Part shown: in pieces, positions 26,976 to 34,143 of the stretch
Layout: each line of letters opens with the position of its first letter
How positions within the stretch are numbered: the stretch's first letter is position 1
DNA from: Zavarzinella formosa DSM 19928
GTDB taxonomy: Bacteria; Planctomycetota; Planctomycetia; Gemmatales; Gemmataceae
DNA length: 44,581 nt
Reading direction: 5' to 3'
Assembly: GCF_000255705.1 (NCBI RefSeq)
Contig: NZ_JH636441.1
Location: forward strand, 63,148-107,728
Position numbers and translations under genes: made by a program
Notes under the pieces: generated by a model
Database searches by the model: none
Told to the model about the DNA's origin: nothing
The model's input: only the letters and a program-made list of their open reading frames with translations

Positions 26976-28520
26976 TCAATCCATTCGGAAACATCGCTCG
27001 TTCATCAACCGCACCTGACGGATCAAAGGGCGAAACCCCATCACCGCCACCACTTGAGATTCCACGTCAATCCCCGGCGCCACCTCGATCAATTCGATTC
27101 CCTCGGGGCTAAGTTCAAACACCGCCCGTTCGGTCACATACAGCACCCGCGAGGCTTTGCGATAAGTTGATTGGGCGCTGAAACAAATCTGCTCAACCGA
27201 TTCGACAAATTTGCGAAGTGTCCCTTCGGTCAATATCCGCAACCGCCCGTTCTCAATGGCGACCTTTAACCCGCCGGTGGTCATCGTTCCGCAAAACACC
27301 AGCCGTCGGGCATTTTGGGCAATGTTCACAAAGCCGCCAACCCCCACGAACCGCTTGGCGAATTGCGAGACGTTGACGTTCCCCGCCCGGTCGATCTGGG
27401 CCGCCCCCAACGCGGCAAAGTCGAGGCCGCCGCCATCGTAAAAATCAAACTGCGCCGGTTGGTCGATCACCGCCTCGGGATGGACCGACGCCCCAAAACT
27501 CAATCCCCCGGCGGGCATCCCGCCGATTGGCCCGCTTTCGACGGTCAGTGTCAGCCGGTTCAACAATCCTCGTTCGGCGGCGACGCGGGCGATTCCCTCG
27601 GGCATGCCGATTCCCAAGTTGGCTATCGCCCCTTCGACCAGTTCGTCGCAAGCCCGGCTGGCGATGATTCGCCGTTCATCCATTGGCAACGGCGGCAAAC
27701 AATGCGCGGCATCCGCAGACGGTTTCGCCTCACAGTATCGGGGGTTGAATACTTCGCCGAAGGTCTGGTGATGTTCATGATCCTCGGCCACCACGATTCG
27801 ATCCACCAAAATGCCGGGAACCCGAACCGATTTCGGTGGGGCCGGATGATCCAACACCCGTTGAACTTGGGCGATGACCACGCCGCCGCAATTTCGCGCC
27901 GCCTGGGCCGCCGGCAGCACTTCGCCGATGACCGCCTCATCGTCCATCACCAAGCCACCGTTGACATCGGCGGCCGTCGCCCGGATCAGGCCGACGTGGA
28001 TTGGGAAGGATTTGTACCACAACCATGTTCGACCGCCGAGTTCGATGCGTTCGACCAACGCCTCGCTATTACCCGGATCAAGCCGGCCAGCATCGTGGAT
28101 CGGGTCGATGAACGTGCCCAAACCCACATGCGTGATGCAACCGGGCCGGCCGGCGGCGATGTCGCGGAAAAGCTGACAAACCACTCCTTGGGGAAAGTTG
28201 TGGCCTTCGATCTTTCGTTCGACGGCCAGCCTTCCCAAGCGGGGGCATAAGCCCCAATGCCCGCCGATCACCCGGCGCAAGAGGCCCGCGTGGGCCAGAT
28301 GATTCAGACCCCGGCTTTGACCGTCCCCCTGACCGGCGCCGTACACCAGTGTCAATCCTTTGGGATGACCGGTTTCCAGAAAGCGTCGTTCCAAGGCGGC
28401 TGTCAATGCCTCGGGATGAGCCGCGCCGACGAAGCCGCCACAGGCGACCGTGACGCCGTCGCCGATCAACCGCACGGCTTCGTCGGCCGTGCAGAGTTTG
28501 TCTTTGGCCAAACGAGTCAT
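26976..28520 (-). CDS. Acyl-CoA:carboxylate CoA-transferase (propionate CoA-transferase / YdiF type)
   Basis: This 514-residue cytosolic enzyme moves CoA between short-chain acyl-CoA and a carboxylate. It fuses the alpha and beta halves of family I CoA-transferases: the first half carries DGVTVACGGFVGAAHPEAL, the second NLGIGMPEGIA and TVESGPIGGMPAGG. Glu328 in this last motif is the expected catalytic residue that forms the glutamyl-CoA thioester. MTRLAKDKLCTADEAV is taken as the start because its ATG (28518-28520) overlaps the stop of the upstream SDR gene by 4 nt; the frame stays open further upstream only as a shadow of that gene. Coupling to the SDR suggests hydroxyacyl/acyl-CoA metabolism. 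Confidence 0.88.
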   Translation of the reverse strand: MTRLAKDKLCTADEAVRLIGDGVTVACGGFVGAAHPEALTAALERRFLETGHPKGLTLVYGAGQGDGQSRGLNHLAHAGLLRRVIGGHWGLCPRLGRLAVERKIEGHNFPQGVVCQLFRDIAAGRPGCITHVGLGTFIDPIHDAGRLDPGNSEALVERIELGGRTWLWYKSFPIHVGLIRATAADVNGGLVMDDEAVIGEVLPAAQAARNCGGVVIAQVQRVLDHPAPPKSVRVPGILVDRIVVAEDHEHHQTFGEVFNPRYCEAKPSADAAHCLPPLPMDERRIIASRACDELVEGAIANLGIGMPEGIARVAAERGLLNRLTLTVESGPIGGMPAGGLSFGASVHPEAVIDQPAQFDFYDGGGLDFAALGAAQIDRAGNVNVSQFAKRFVGVGGFVNIAQNARRLVFCGTMTTGGLKVAIENGRLRILTEGTLRKFVESVEQICFSAQSTYRKASRVLYVTERAVFELSPEGIELIEVAPGIDVESQVVAVMGFRPLIRQVRLMNERCFRMD

Positions 28521-29269
28521 CCCCACCAACCGCCGTTCACATGGAGAGTTTGCCCGGTCATATAGGAAGCCAGCGGGCTGCACAAGAATAAAATCACTTG
28601 GGCGATTTCCTCGGGATTCCCAAATCGGTTCAACGGAATCTGACTGAGCATCACTTTTCGGGATTCCTCGGGGATGGATTTCCCCATCTCCGTCAACACC
28701 ACGCCGGGGGCCACCGCGTTCACCGTGATCTGGCGTGACGCCAGTTCCTTGCTCATGACCTTTGTCAACCCGATCACCCCTGCTTTGGCCGCCGCGTAGT
28801 TGGCTTGGCCGAAGAAGCCAATGATGGCGCTGATCGAGGCCAAGTTGACAATGCGGCCGCCGTTGGCCATCTTCCCCGTGGCGACTTTGCACCCGTGAAA
28901 CACGCCCGTCAGGTTGGTGTCGATGACCGACTGCCAATCCTCCGGCAGCATCTTCTTCGCCGTCTTGTCCCGCAAAATCCCGGCGTTGTTGACCAGAATG
29001 TCAAACGATCCAAACCGCTCGATCACTTGGTCGGCCAGCCTGTCCATCGCGGCGAGATCCCGGACATCGGCCAAATGGGCCAATCCTTGCCCGCCCATCG
29101 ACTCGGCCGCCTCGGCCGCCTTCTTGGCATTAACTCCCCGCCCCTCATCGAAATCATTGATGACGACGTTGGCGCCCGCTTCGTACAGCAACTTGGCCGT
29201 GGCCAGTCCCAAGCCTTGGGAAGAGCCGGTCACGATCGCTGTTCTACCTGTCAAATCGATGCCAATCAC
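28517..29269 (-). CDS. Short-chain dehydrogenase/reductase, FabG/PhaB-like
   Basis: This 250-residue NAD(P)-dependent SDR probably starts at the GTG at 29269, because GGAGG lies 10 nt upstream and the product then starts MIGIDLTGRTAIVTG as usual. An ATG 24 nt earlier lacks an RBS. It has the cofactor motif TGSSQGLG (14-21), NNAG (94-97) and the catalytic set Asn119, Ser145, Tyr158 and Lys162 in YAAAK. FabG, acetoacetyl-CoA reductase and 3-hydroxybutyrate dehydrogenase are all possible. The 4-nt overlap with the downstream CoA-transferase favours a CoA-ester substrate (inference). Confidence 0.9.
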   Translation of the reverse strand: MIGIDLTGRTAIVTGSSQGLGLATAKLLYEAGANVVINDFDEGRGVNAKKAAEAAESMGGQGLAHLADVRDLAAMDRLADQVIERFGSFDILVNNAGILRDKTAKKMLPEDWQSVIDTNLTGVFHGCKVATGKMANGGRIVNLASISAIIGFFGQANYAAAKAGVIGLTKVMSKELASRQITVNAVAPGVVLTEMGKSIPEESRKVMLSQIPLNRFGNPEEIAQVILFLCSPLASYMTGQTLHVNGGWWG

Positions 29270-29279
29270 GGGGAATATT

Positions 29280-29284
29280 CCTCC
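29280..29284 (-). promoter_or_regulatory. Ribosome-binding site that fixes the SDR start
   Basis: GGAGG on the minus strand, 10 nt before the GTG at 29269. It lies inside the alternative longer reading frame that would begin at the ATG at 29293, and this decides for the shorter product. Confidence 0.65.
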
Positions 29285-29483
29285 AAACGCCATTCGTGGT
29301 TATCGCACGGTTTACCTCTTTGATGGTTGCTTCGCAAGTGGGGAGCGACGATACTTTCCCGACCCGGCCCGCTTGAAGATCGAATGAATGCGCCTAACGT
29401 GCCATGATGACGCCGCCCGGTTCGCTGTCTGCCATCCCGCCTCCATCCTGATCGCGTCCGTTTCCCGCCCGGAGAGAAATCAG

Positions 29484-31364
29484 ATGATCCACAAATTGCT
29501 GGCTCTGTTGGTGGTCGGCTCCACCGTCTTCGCGAGTCAGGTGCATGCCGAGCCGCCTTCGTCGTCAGTTCCCAAGCCTGCCCCGGCCCGGTTTGAGTTC
29601 ACCCGGTTGGTGGCGCATTGGGCCGAGTATGACGACCCGGATTATTTGAAATTCATCGAGGATGCCCAGCCCGATGTGGCCCAGTTTGGCTTCTATGGCG
29701 GGCATTTCTATAGCCTCGCCCACACGGAATCGGGCAAAGGCTATCCGGCCCATTTTCCGGTACAAGGGTTGGCCAAATGCGGGGATTGGTTTCAGGAAAA
29801 AAACGTCGAGCTACACAAGCGAGGCGCCAAAGTTGTCGGCCACTTCAATGTTGAGTTTTTGGTGGGTGATCCCGATGGGCCGAAGGGGCCGACCGGCTTT
29901 TTCAAGTTTTACCGCGACTTGTGGGATGAAAAAGAACTCGGCAAACGCCCGGTCGATAACCCGCTTGATTTGCTGGAGAAAAACGCGGACGGCACCCCGA
30001 TTTCCCAATCAGGCTATGGCATTGGCGGCATGAAGGAATACTGGGCCTGCCTCCGCAATCCTCACTGGCAAACGGTTCTGAAAGCATGGCTGAAGCGTGG
30101 GTTGGATCGCGGTGTCGATGGTTACATTGCCAACTATTTCTACCGCCACAATTGCTTCTGCGAACATTGTCAATCAGGCTTTCGCAAACATCTCAAGGAA
30201 AACTTCACCGCCAAGGAACTCCAAGAGAAGTTTGGATTCGAGAACGCGGACAAACACGTCTTTTCAGAACTCGGCTACTGGCACGACCCGAAGAAGAGTT
30301 CGCCGTTGAAACTCGAAACGCTCCGCTGGTCGCAAATCTCGAACAAGCAAGTCTTCGACGAAGTGTTTGTGAAATACGGCCGATCCCTCAAGCCGGATTT
30401 GATCGTCGGCCAATGGAACCACCTCGGGGACTTTTCGCAAATCTCAGGCGATGAACGTTGCATGCTTCCCGCCGATCTTTGGGGGAAGGATGAAACCTAT
30501 TTGTGGTACAGCACGGGCGACGCGGCCCATTACACCGATCTCTCCAAACGGTTTCTCGGCGAAGGAACGCTGCAAGCCCGCTACATTCGCGGTGCCTTCG
30601 ACGACAAGCCCTATACCCTTGGCAAATACGAAAGCACGCGGACACGGGCGAGCATCGCCGAACTGGCCGCTAACGGCGGGGCGCCGATGGGGTTTTACAC
30701 CCGGTTCAAAGACCCGGCGGCCCGAAAGGAGATTGTGCGTTATTACCAGTTCATGAAACAATACGACGATCTTTATCGAGGCAATCGTCCGCATTCGGAG
30801 GCAGTGTTGTTGTTCCCGCGCAAGGCCGTTCATCAAGGAGATGTGGCGCCGATTACCAAATTCCGCGACACCGGCCGGACCTTGCTCGACTCGCATATCT
30901 TGTTTGACATCTTGCCAGATGACTTGGCCACCAAAGAGCGAACGGCCGGTTATCAGCAGGTCATCAAAAATGATTCGCCGGAACTGATCCCGGCCGAACG
31001 GGCCAAACTAAGCACATTTGAAGCCCCATATTCAGTGCGCGTCTCCGCCAGCCGACCGGCGAAGGGGGATGATCTGGTGATCCATTTTGTTAATTACAAC
31101 CGCGAAGAACCGCCCAAGAGCAAGGACGGTGTTCCGAGTTCGGGCGGCGGGATTGTCGATGAAAAGCCGATTGCGGTGAAAGGTGTGGCGGCGAACATCG
31201 TCATTCCGCCCGGGTTTCAAGTGACTTCGGTGGAAGCCTTCTCCCCGGAGAAGCCCGATCCGCTGGTCCTCGAAACCCGGATTGCCGATGGCCGGGTAAA
31301 GTTTACGATGCCGGAGTTTCTGGTGTACGGCGTTGCCCGGATTCAGTTGAAGCCTGTTCGATGA
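29484..31364 (+). CDS. Secreted glycosidase-like TIM-barrel protein
   Basis: This 626-residue protein starts at the ATG at 29484, with GGAGAGAAA upstream and signal peptide MIHKLLALLVVGSTVFASQVHA. The mature protein has a domain resembling hypothetical glycosyl hydrolases of the GH42/GHL6 type: QFGFYGGHFYSLAH, HKRGAKVVGHFNVEFLVGD, and YFYRHNCFCEHCQSGFRKHL, a Cys-rich motif typical for these barrels. A later LIVGQWNHLGDF and a beta-sandwich-like C-terminus follow. The catalytic acids cannot be assigned with certainty. It is transcribed divergently from the SDR operon and ends 6 nt before a long inverted repeat. The substrate is unknown, presumably a polysaccharide outside the cytoplasm. Confidence 0.6.
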   Translation: MIHKLLALLVVGSTVFASQVHAEPPSSSVPKPAPARFEFTRLVAHWAEYDDPDYLKFIEDAQPDVAQFGFYGGHFYSLAHTESGKGYPAHFPVQGLAKCGDWFQEKNVELHKRGAKVVGHFNVEFLVGDPDGPKGPTGFFKFYRDLWDEKELGKRPVDNPLDLLEKNADGTPISQSGYGIGGMKEYWACLRNPHWQTVLKAWLKRGLDRGVDGYIANYFYRHNCFCEHCQSGFRKHLKENFTAKELQEKFGFENADKHVFSELGYWHDPKKSSPLKLETLRWSQISNKQVFDEVFVKYGRSLKPDLIVGQWNHLGDFSQISGDERCMLPADLWGKDETYLWYSTGDAAHYTDLSKRFLGEGTLQARYIRGAFDDKPYTLGKYESTRTRASIAELAANGGAPMGFYTRFKDPAARKEIVRYYQFMKQYDDLYRGNRPHSEAVLLFPRKAVHQGDVAPITKFRDTGRTLLDSHILFDILPDDLATKERTAGYQQVIKNDSPELIPAERAKLSTFEAPYSVRVSASRPAKGDDLVIHFVNYNREEPPKSKDGVPSSGGGIVDEKPIAVKGVAANIVIPPGFQVTSVEAFSPEKPDPLVLETRIADGRVKFTMPEFLVYGVARIQLKPVR

Positions 31365-31370
31365 ATGAAA

Positions 31371-31491
31371 ACGAAGGCTAACCACAAAGACACAAAGATC
31401 ACACAAAGTTTCACAGAGAAAAATGAGAAATCTCTTTCGATTTCTTTGTGAAGCTTTGTGTGATCTTTGTGTCTTTGTGGTTAGCCTTCGT
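31371..31491. repeat. 50-bp inverted repeat with CACAAAG-type tandem units
   Basis: Arms 31371-31420 and 31442-31491 pair over 50 bp with two mismatches; the outer 38 bp are perfect. The loop is 21 nt. The arms consist of short reiterated units (ACCACAAAG, ACACAAAG, CACACAAAG). I recognise this sequence type as a dispersed repeat of many environmental bacteria, but cannot confirm copies here. The right arm contains the stop codon and last codons of the DUF817 gene. It lies between convergent genes and may also act as a bidirectional terminator. Confidence 0.85.
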
Positions 31492-32269
31492 CTTCGCTCA
31501 TTTTCGCCGGTCGGTGAACCAGCGAGACCAGCACGAAGCTGAGAATCAACAACAGCAGCCAGGCCGCGAGTTTGGTGAGCGGGACCATTTGCCAGCCGGC
31601 TTTTTGATTCGGATATAACCAGACGTTGCCGAATGTCCCCAAGTTCTCGGCAAACCAAATAAACACCGCCACCAGAAACCAGCCCATTAACAACGGCATC
31701 CGGCGATATTTTTTATCCACCTTGAAGTAAATCCACGAACGGCCGTACATGACGAACACGGCCACAAACAACAGCCAGCGAATGTCCCAAACATAGTGAT
31801 GGGTGAAGAAGTTCACATAGATCAGCCCGGCGACGATCACCGTCGGCCAGCGAGGCGGATAATGCGAAAACTTGAAATCAAAGATTCGCCACACACGGGC
31901 AATGTAACTCCCCACGGCGCTATACATAAACCCGGCGAAGAACGGCACATGATGAAAGCCGAGCCGGAACGTCTCGGGGTAATGCCACGCCCCGATGGCA
32001 TCGGATGTTTTGAACAACTCCATCCCGGTCGCCAGCAGGTGAAAGACAATGATGACGCCCGCTTCCCGCAACGATTCCAACCGGGCGGCCAGCAAAATCA
32101 CCTGCACGGCCAAGGCAAAGAGAAACAGAAAGTCATACCGCGAGATCGCCGTGATCGGGTACCACCAATGACTCCCGAGGATCACGGCCAATAACATCCC
32201 GGCGAAGAGACAGGCATTGGCCTGTTTGATGCCGAAGATCACGAACTCGCGGATGAATTTGCGAAACAT
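31481..32269 (-). CDS. DUF817 integral membrane protein
   Basis: This 262-residue polytopic membrane protein is almost all hydrophobic, with about eight predicted helices. Family marks are FVIFGIKQANACLFAGMLLA, YDFLFLFALAVQ, ELFKTSDAIGAWHYPE, HHVPFFAGFMYSAVGSYIAR and WFAENLGTFGNVWLYPNQ. These are typical of DUF817 (YoaT-like), whose function is unknown. The ATG at 32269 (MFRKFIREF) is preferred over a TTG three codons earlier. The extreme 3' end lies inside the right arm of the long inverted repeat. It is divergent from the AT-rich HNH island. Confidence 0.9.
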   Translation of the reverse strand: MFRKFIREFVIFGIKQANACLFAGMLLAVILGSHWWYPITAISRYDFLFLFALAVQVILLAARLESLREAGVIIVFHLLATGMELFKTSDAIGAWHYPETFRLGFHHVPFFAGFMYSAVGSYIARVWRIFDFKFSHYPPRWPTVIVAGLIYVNFFTHHYVWDIRWLLFVAVFVMYGRSWIYFKVDKKYRRMPLLMGWFLVAVFIWFAENLGTFGNVWLYPNQKAGWQMVPLTKLAAWLLLLILSFVLVSLVHRPAKMSEDEG

Positions 32270-32379
32270 AGATGCCAAATATTATAATGATACTTGAAGA
32301 TTTTTAGTGAGACTGTGGGACTTGCAAGTCACGATAATGAATGAATCATGAAATGATGCAGCCAAAGTATGGCTAAATC

Positions 32380-32409
32380 TTGTTCAATATAATAGATTTT
32401 TGATATAAT
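32380..32409 (+). promoter_or_regulatory. Sigma-70-type promoter of the HNH island
   Basis: TTGTTC at 32380-32385, an 18-nt spacer and TATAAT at 32404-32409, preceded by TG one base away (extended -10, TGATATAAT). A second TATAAT lies at 32388-32393. The 32270-32445 gap is strikingly AT-rich compared with its neighbours. The expected transcript start is about 32416, 30 nt before the HNH gene. Confidence 0.65.
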
Positions 32410-32445
32410 TTTCCAGTTAAATTTTAACAATAAGCGGATTTGAAA

Positions 32446-33147
32446 ATGTCACTTGCTGAAATCACATCCCGAAATGCCGTATTGGATGCAATCAAAGAAT
32501 ATGATCGGATTGGACAAAGTGCCTTTTTGAAAGGATATGGGTTTGGCGAGTCAAGAATGTATGTGCTTGAGTTTGAAGGAAGGCAATACGACTCAAAGGC
32601 AATTATTGGCGTAGCCCGCAAATACCAATATCCGGATCGTCCTCCTCTTCGTCCGCAGGATTTTAGCGGAGGTCATGCAACAGTCCAACGAAAGCTGGAG
32701 TCACTCGGATTTATTGTGCGGGTGCGTTCTGACACTGAAGAACCCGCAGACCACCTGCTTGCCGAGGAAATCCCTTTTGGATCGGAACTGCGAGAAGGCT
32801 CAGTCCAGCAAATATTGGTCAATGCTTACGAACGTAATCGAGAAGCTCGAGAACAGTGCCTTGCCCATCACGGACGAGCCTGCGTCATTTGTGGCATGAC
32901 TTTCAAAGATTCTTATGGCCCTCTTGCGAGCAACTTTATTCATGTTCATCACTTGCGGCCGTTGTCAGGAATCAAATCAGATTATGTGGTCGATCCGATT
33001 GCCGACTTGGTGCCTGTCTGTCCGAATTGTCACGCAGTGGTTCATTTAGGGGGGCAGACTCGAAGTCTTGATGCAGTCAGACAACTGATTCGTGAGGCAG
33101 CAACCACTACTTCTCAATTTTTTATCACAGAACCGGAGCAAGAATGA
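32446..33147 (+). CDS. ScoMcrA-like N-terminal head domain + HNH endonuclease
   Basis: This 233-residue protein starts at the ATG at 32446. Residues about 8-95 (NAVLDAIKEYDRIGQSAFL, YGFGESRMYVLEFEGRQYDS, KAIIGVARKY, FSGGHATVQRKLESLGF) match the head domain of ScoMcrA-like type IV restriction enzymes. Residues about 130-210 form an HNH nuclease: Cys147/Cys150 (CVICG), His168-His169 (HVHHLRPL), Asp and Leu spacers, then CPNCHAVVH with Cys192, Asn194, Cys195, His196 and His200. The sulfur-binding and SRA domains of full-length ScoMcrA are absent, so target recognition must lie in the head or in a partner. Base composition is clearly lower in GC than the neighbours. The stop overlaps the next start by 4 nt. 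Confidence 0.82.
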   Translation: MSLAEITSRNAVLDAIKEYDRIGQSAFLKGYGFGESRMYVLEFEGRQYDSKAIIGVARKYQYPDRPPLRPQDFSGGHATVQRKLESLGFIVRVRSDTEEPADHLLAEEIPFGSELREGSVQQILVNAYERNREAREQCLAHHGRACVICGMTFKDSYGPLASNFIHVHHLRPLSGIKSDYVVDPIADLVPVCPNCHAVVHLGGQTRSLDAVRQLIREAATTTSQFFITEPEQE

Positions 33148-34109
33148 TTTCCGAACAACATGTCAACAATCGTTATGATGTTGAAAATATTTCCTGTAGG
33201 TGGCTCGGTGGAGATGAACGCTCACTTCATTCAGCAGAAGTTGTTCGCGTTATAATAGATGCAAACATCCAAAATGATGATGCTGCGTCTTCATTGTCAA
33301 ATATTAAATGGCAGCCTGGCGTACTGTGGAAAGTGGTAGACCGAATCCGGCGAGATGCCCCCAGAGCCAAATTGATCGTCGGCCCGGCCGGATTTTTCAC
33401 GGTGGATCTTGAGTCACGTTTGAGCGAGAAAATCGAAGATTTACAGTATTATCTTGCGGAATCGGGCACAAACCGAGACCAAGTTTTGCGAACGCTGGAC
33501 GAATTGGGGTGTTTAGACCGCGATCTACTTATAGGTTTGGATAGTTGCGAAGGCAAAACTCTTCCATTACAGACAGTCATCCATTTGTCCGGCAGTCCGA
33601 ATGCCACGTTGGATAATACTGTGCTCAAAATATTTGCTACAAACTCTGAACAAGACTCTTTGGTTGGTTGGAAAATTTGTGTTAAGACAGGCAAAGTTCC
33701 TTCAGAGTTGGCGCAATCCCGATTGATTAGCACTGAAATTGGCAATATCCTGATTTTGGTTTGCAATGATGGTCAGCTCATGCGAGACAAGGCTGTCGGC
33801 AAGGCTATCGAACGGACCATGAAGGAACACATTCTTGAAATGGCAGGCAAAGAATCCGTGCCTCGATATGTCTTACTTGCCACACATTGGCTTAAAGCTA
33901 CCCGCTCGCCCCGATCAGGCACATCGGTATTTATTGACGTAATTAAGTGTGTGAGCAAGCGATGGAAGGAAGCAACTGTCATTCCTACGATGTTCACTCC
34001 GCATGCTGATCTTGAGAAAATACCCGGATCAGATTACCTGCCGGTTATCGGCAGGGAACCTAGCACGGTAGCCACTCTGCTTGTTGTCGATAAGAATTTA
34101 GACGATTGA
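33144..34109 (+). CDS. Unknown protein coupled to the HNH nuclease; possible degenerate nitrilase fold
   Basis: This 321-residue protein has no confident family assignment. Its ATG overlaps the stop of the HNH gene (ATGA), implying a stoichiometric partner. There is no signal peptide or membrane segment. Its order of motifs resembles carbon-nitrogen hydrolases: AKLIVGPAGFF at 76-85 where a nitrilase has a Pro-Glu-Gly-Phe type motif (Ala82 in place of Glu), and GNILILVCNDGQL at 200-212 with Cys207 where the nucleophile would be, 125 residues later. If so, the catalytic Glu is lost and the protein would be a sensor or structural unit. This is a weak inference from pattern only. Composition is AT-rich like the HNH gene. 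It ends 34 nt from convergent pheT. Confidence 0.6.
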   Translation: MISEQHVNNRYDVENISCRWLGGDERSLHSAEVVRVIIDANIQNDDAASSLSNIKWQPGVLWKVVDRIRRDAPRAKLIVGPAGFFTVDLESRLSEKIEDLQYYLAESGTNRDQVLRTLDELGCLDRDLLIGLDSCEGKTLPLQTVIHLSGSPNATLDNTVLKIFATNSEQDSLVGWKICVKTGKVPSELAQSRLISTEIGNILILVCNDGQLMRDKAVGKAIERTMKEHILEMAGKESVPRYVLLATHWLKATRSPRSGTSVFIDVIKCVSKRWKEATVIPTMFTPHADLEKIPGSDYLPVIGREPSTVATLLVVDKNLDD

Positions 34110-34143
34110 CTCTTTGGGTGAATATTCTTTGTCGAGAAGAAGC

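Noticed and set aside
28521-28937. N-terminal extension of the CoA-transferase frame
   Set aside because: It lies entirely inside the SDR gene in another phase and has low-complexity His/Arg/Gly sequence. The real start overlaps the SDR stop at 28518-28520.
31371-31491. Canonical intrinsic terminator
   Set aside because: No U-tract follows on either strand, and the arms are far longer than needed and contain tandem units. It is reported as a repeat with possible termination activity.
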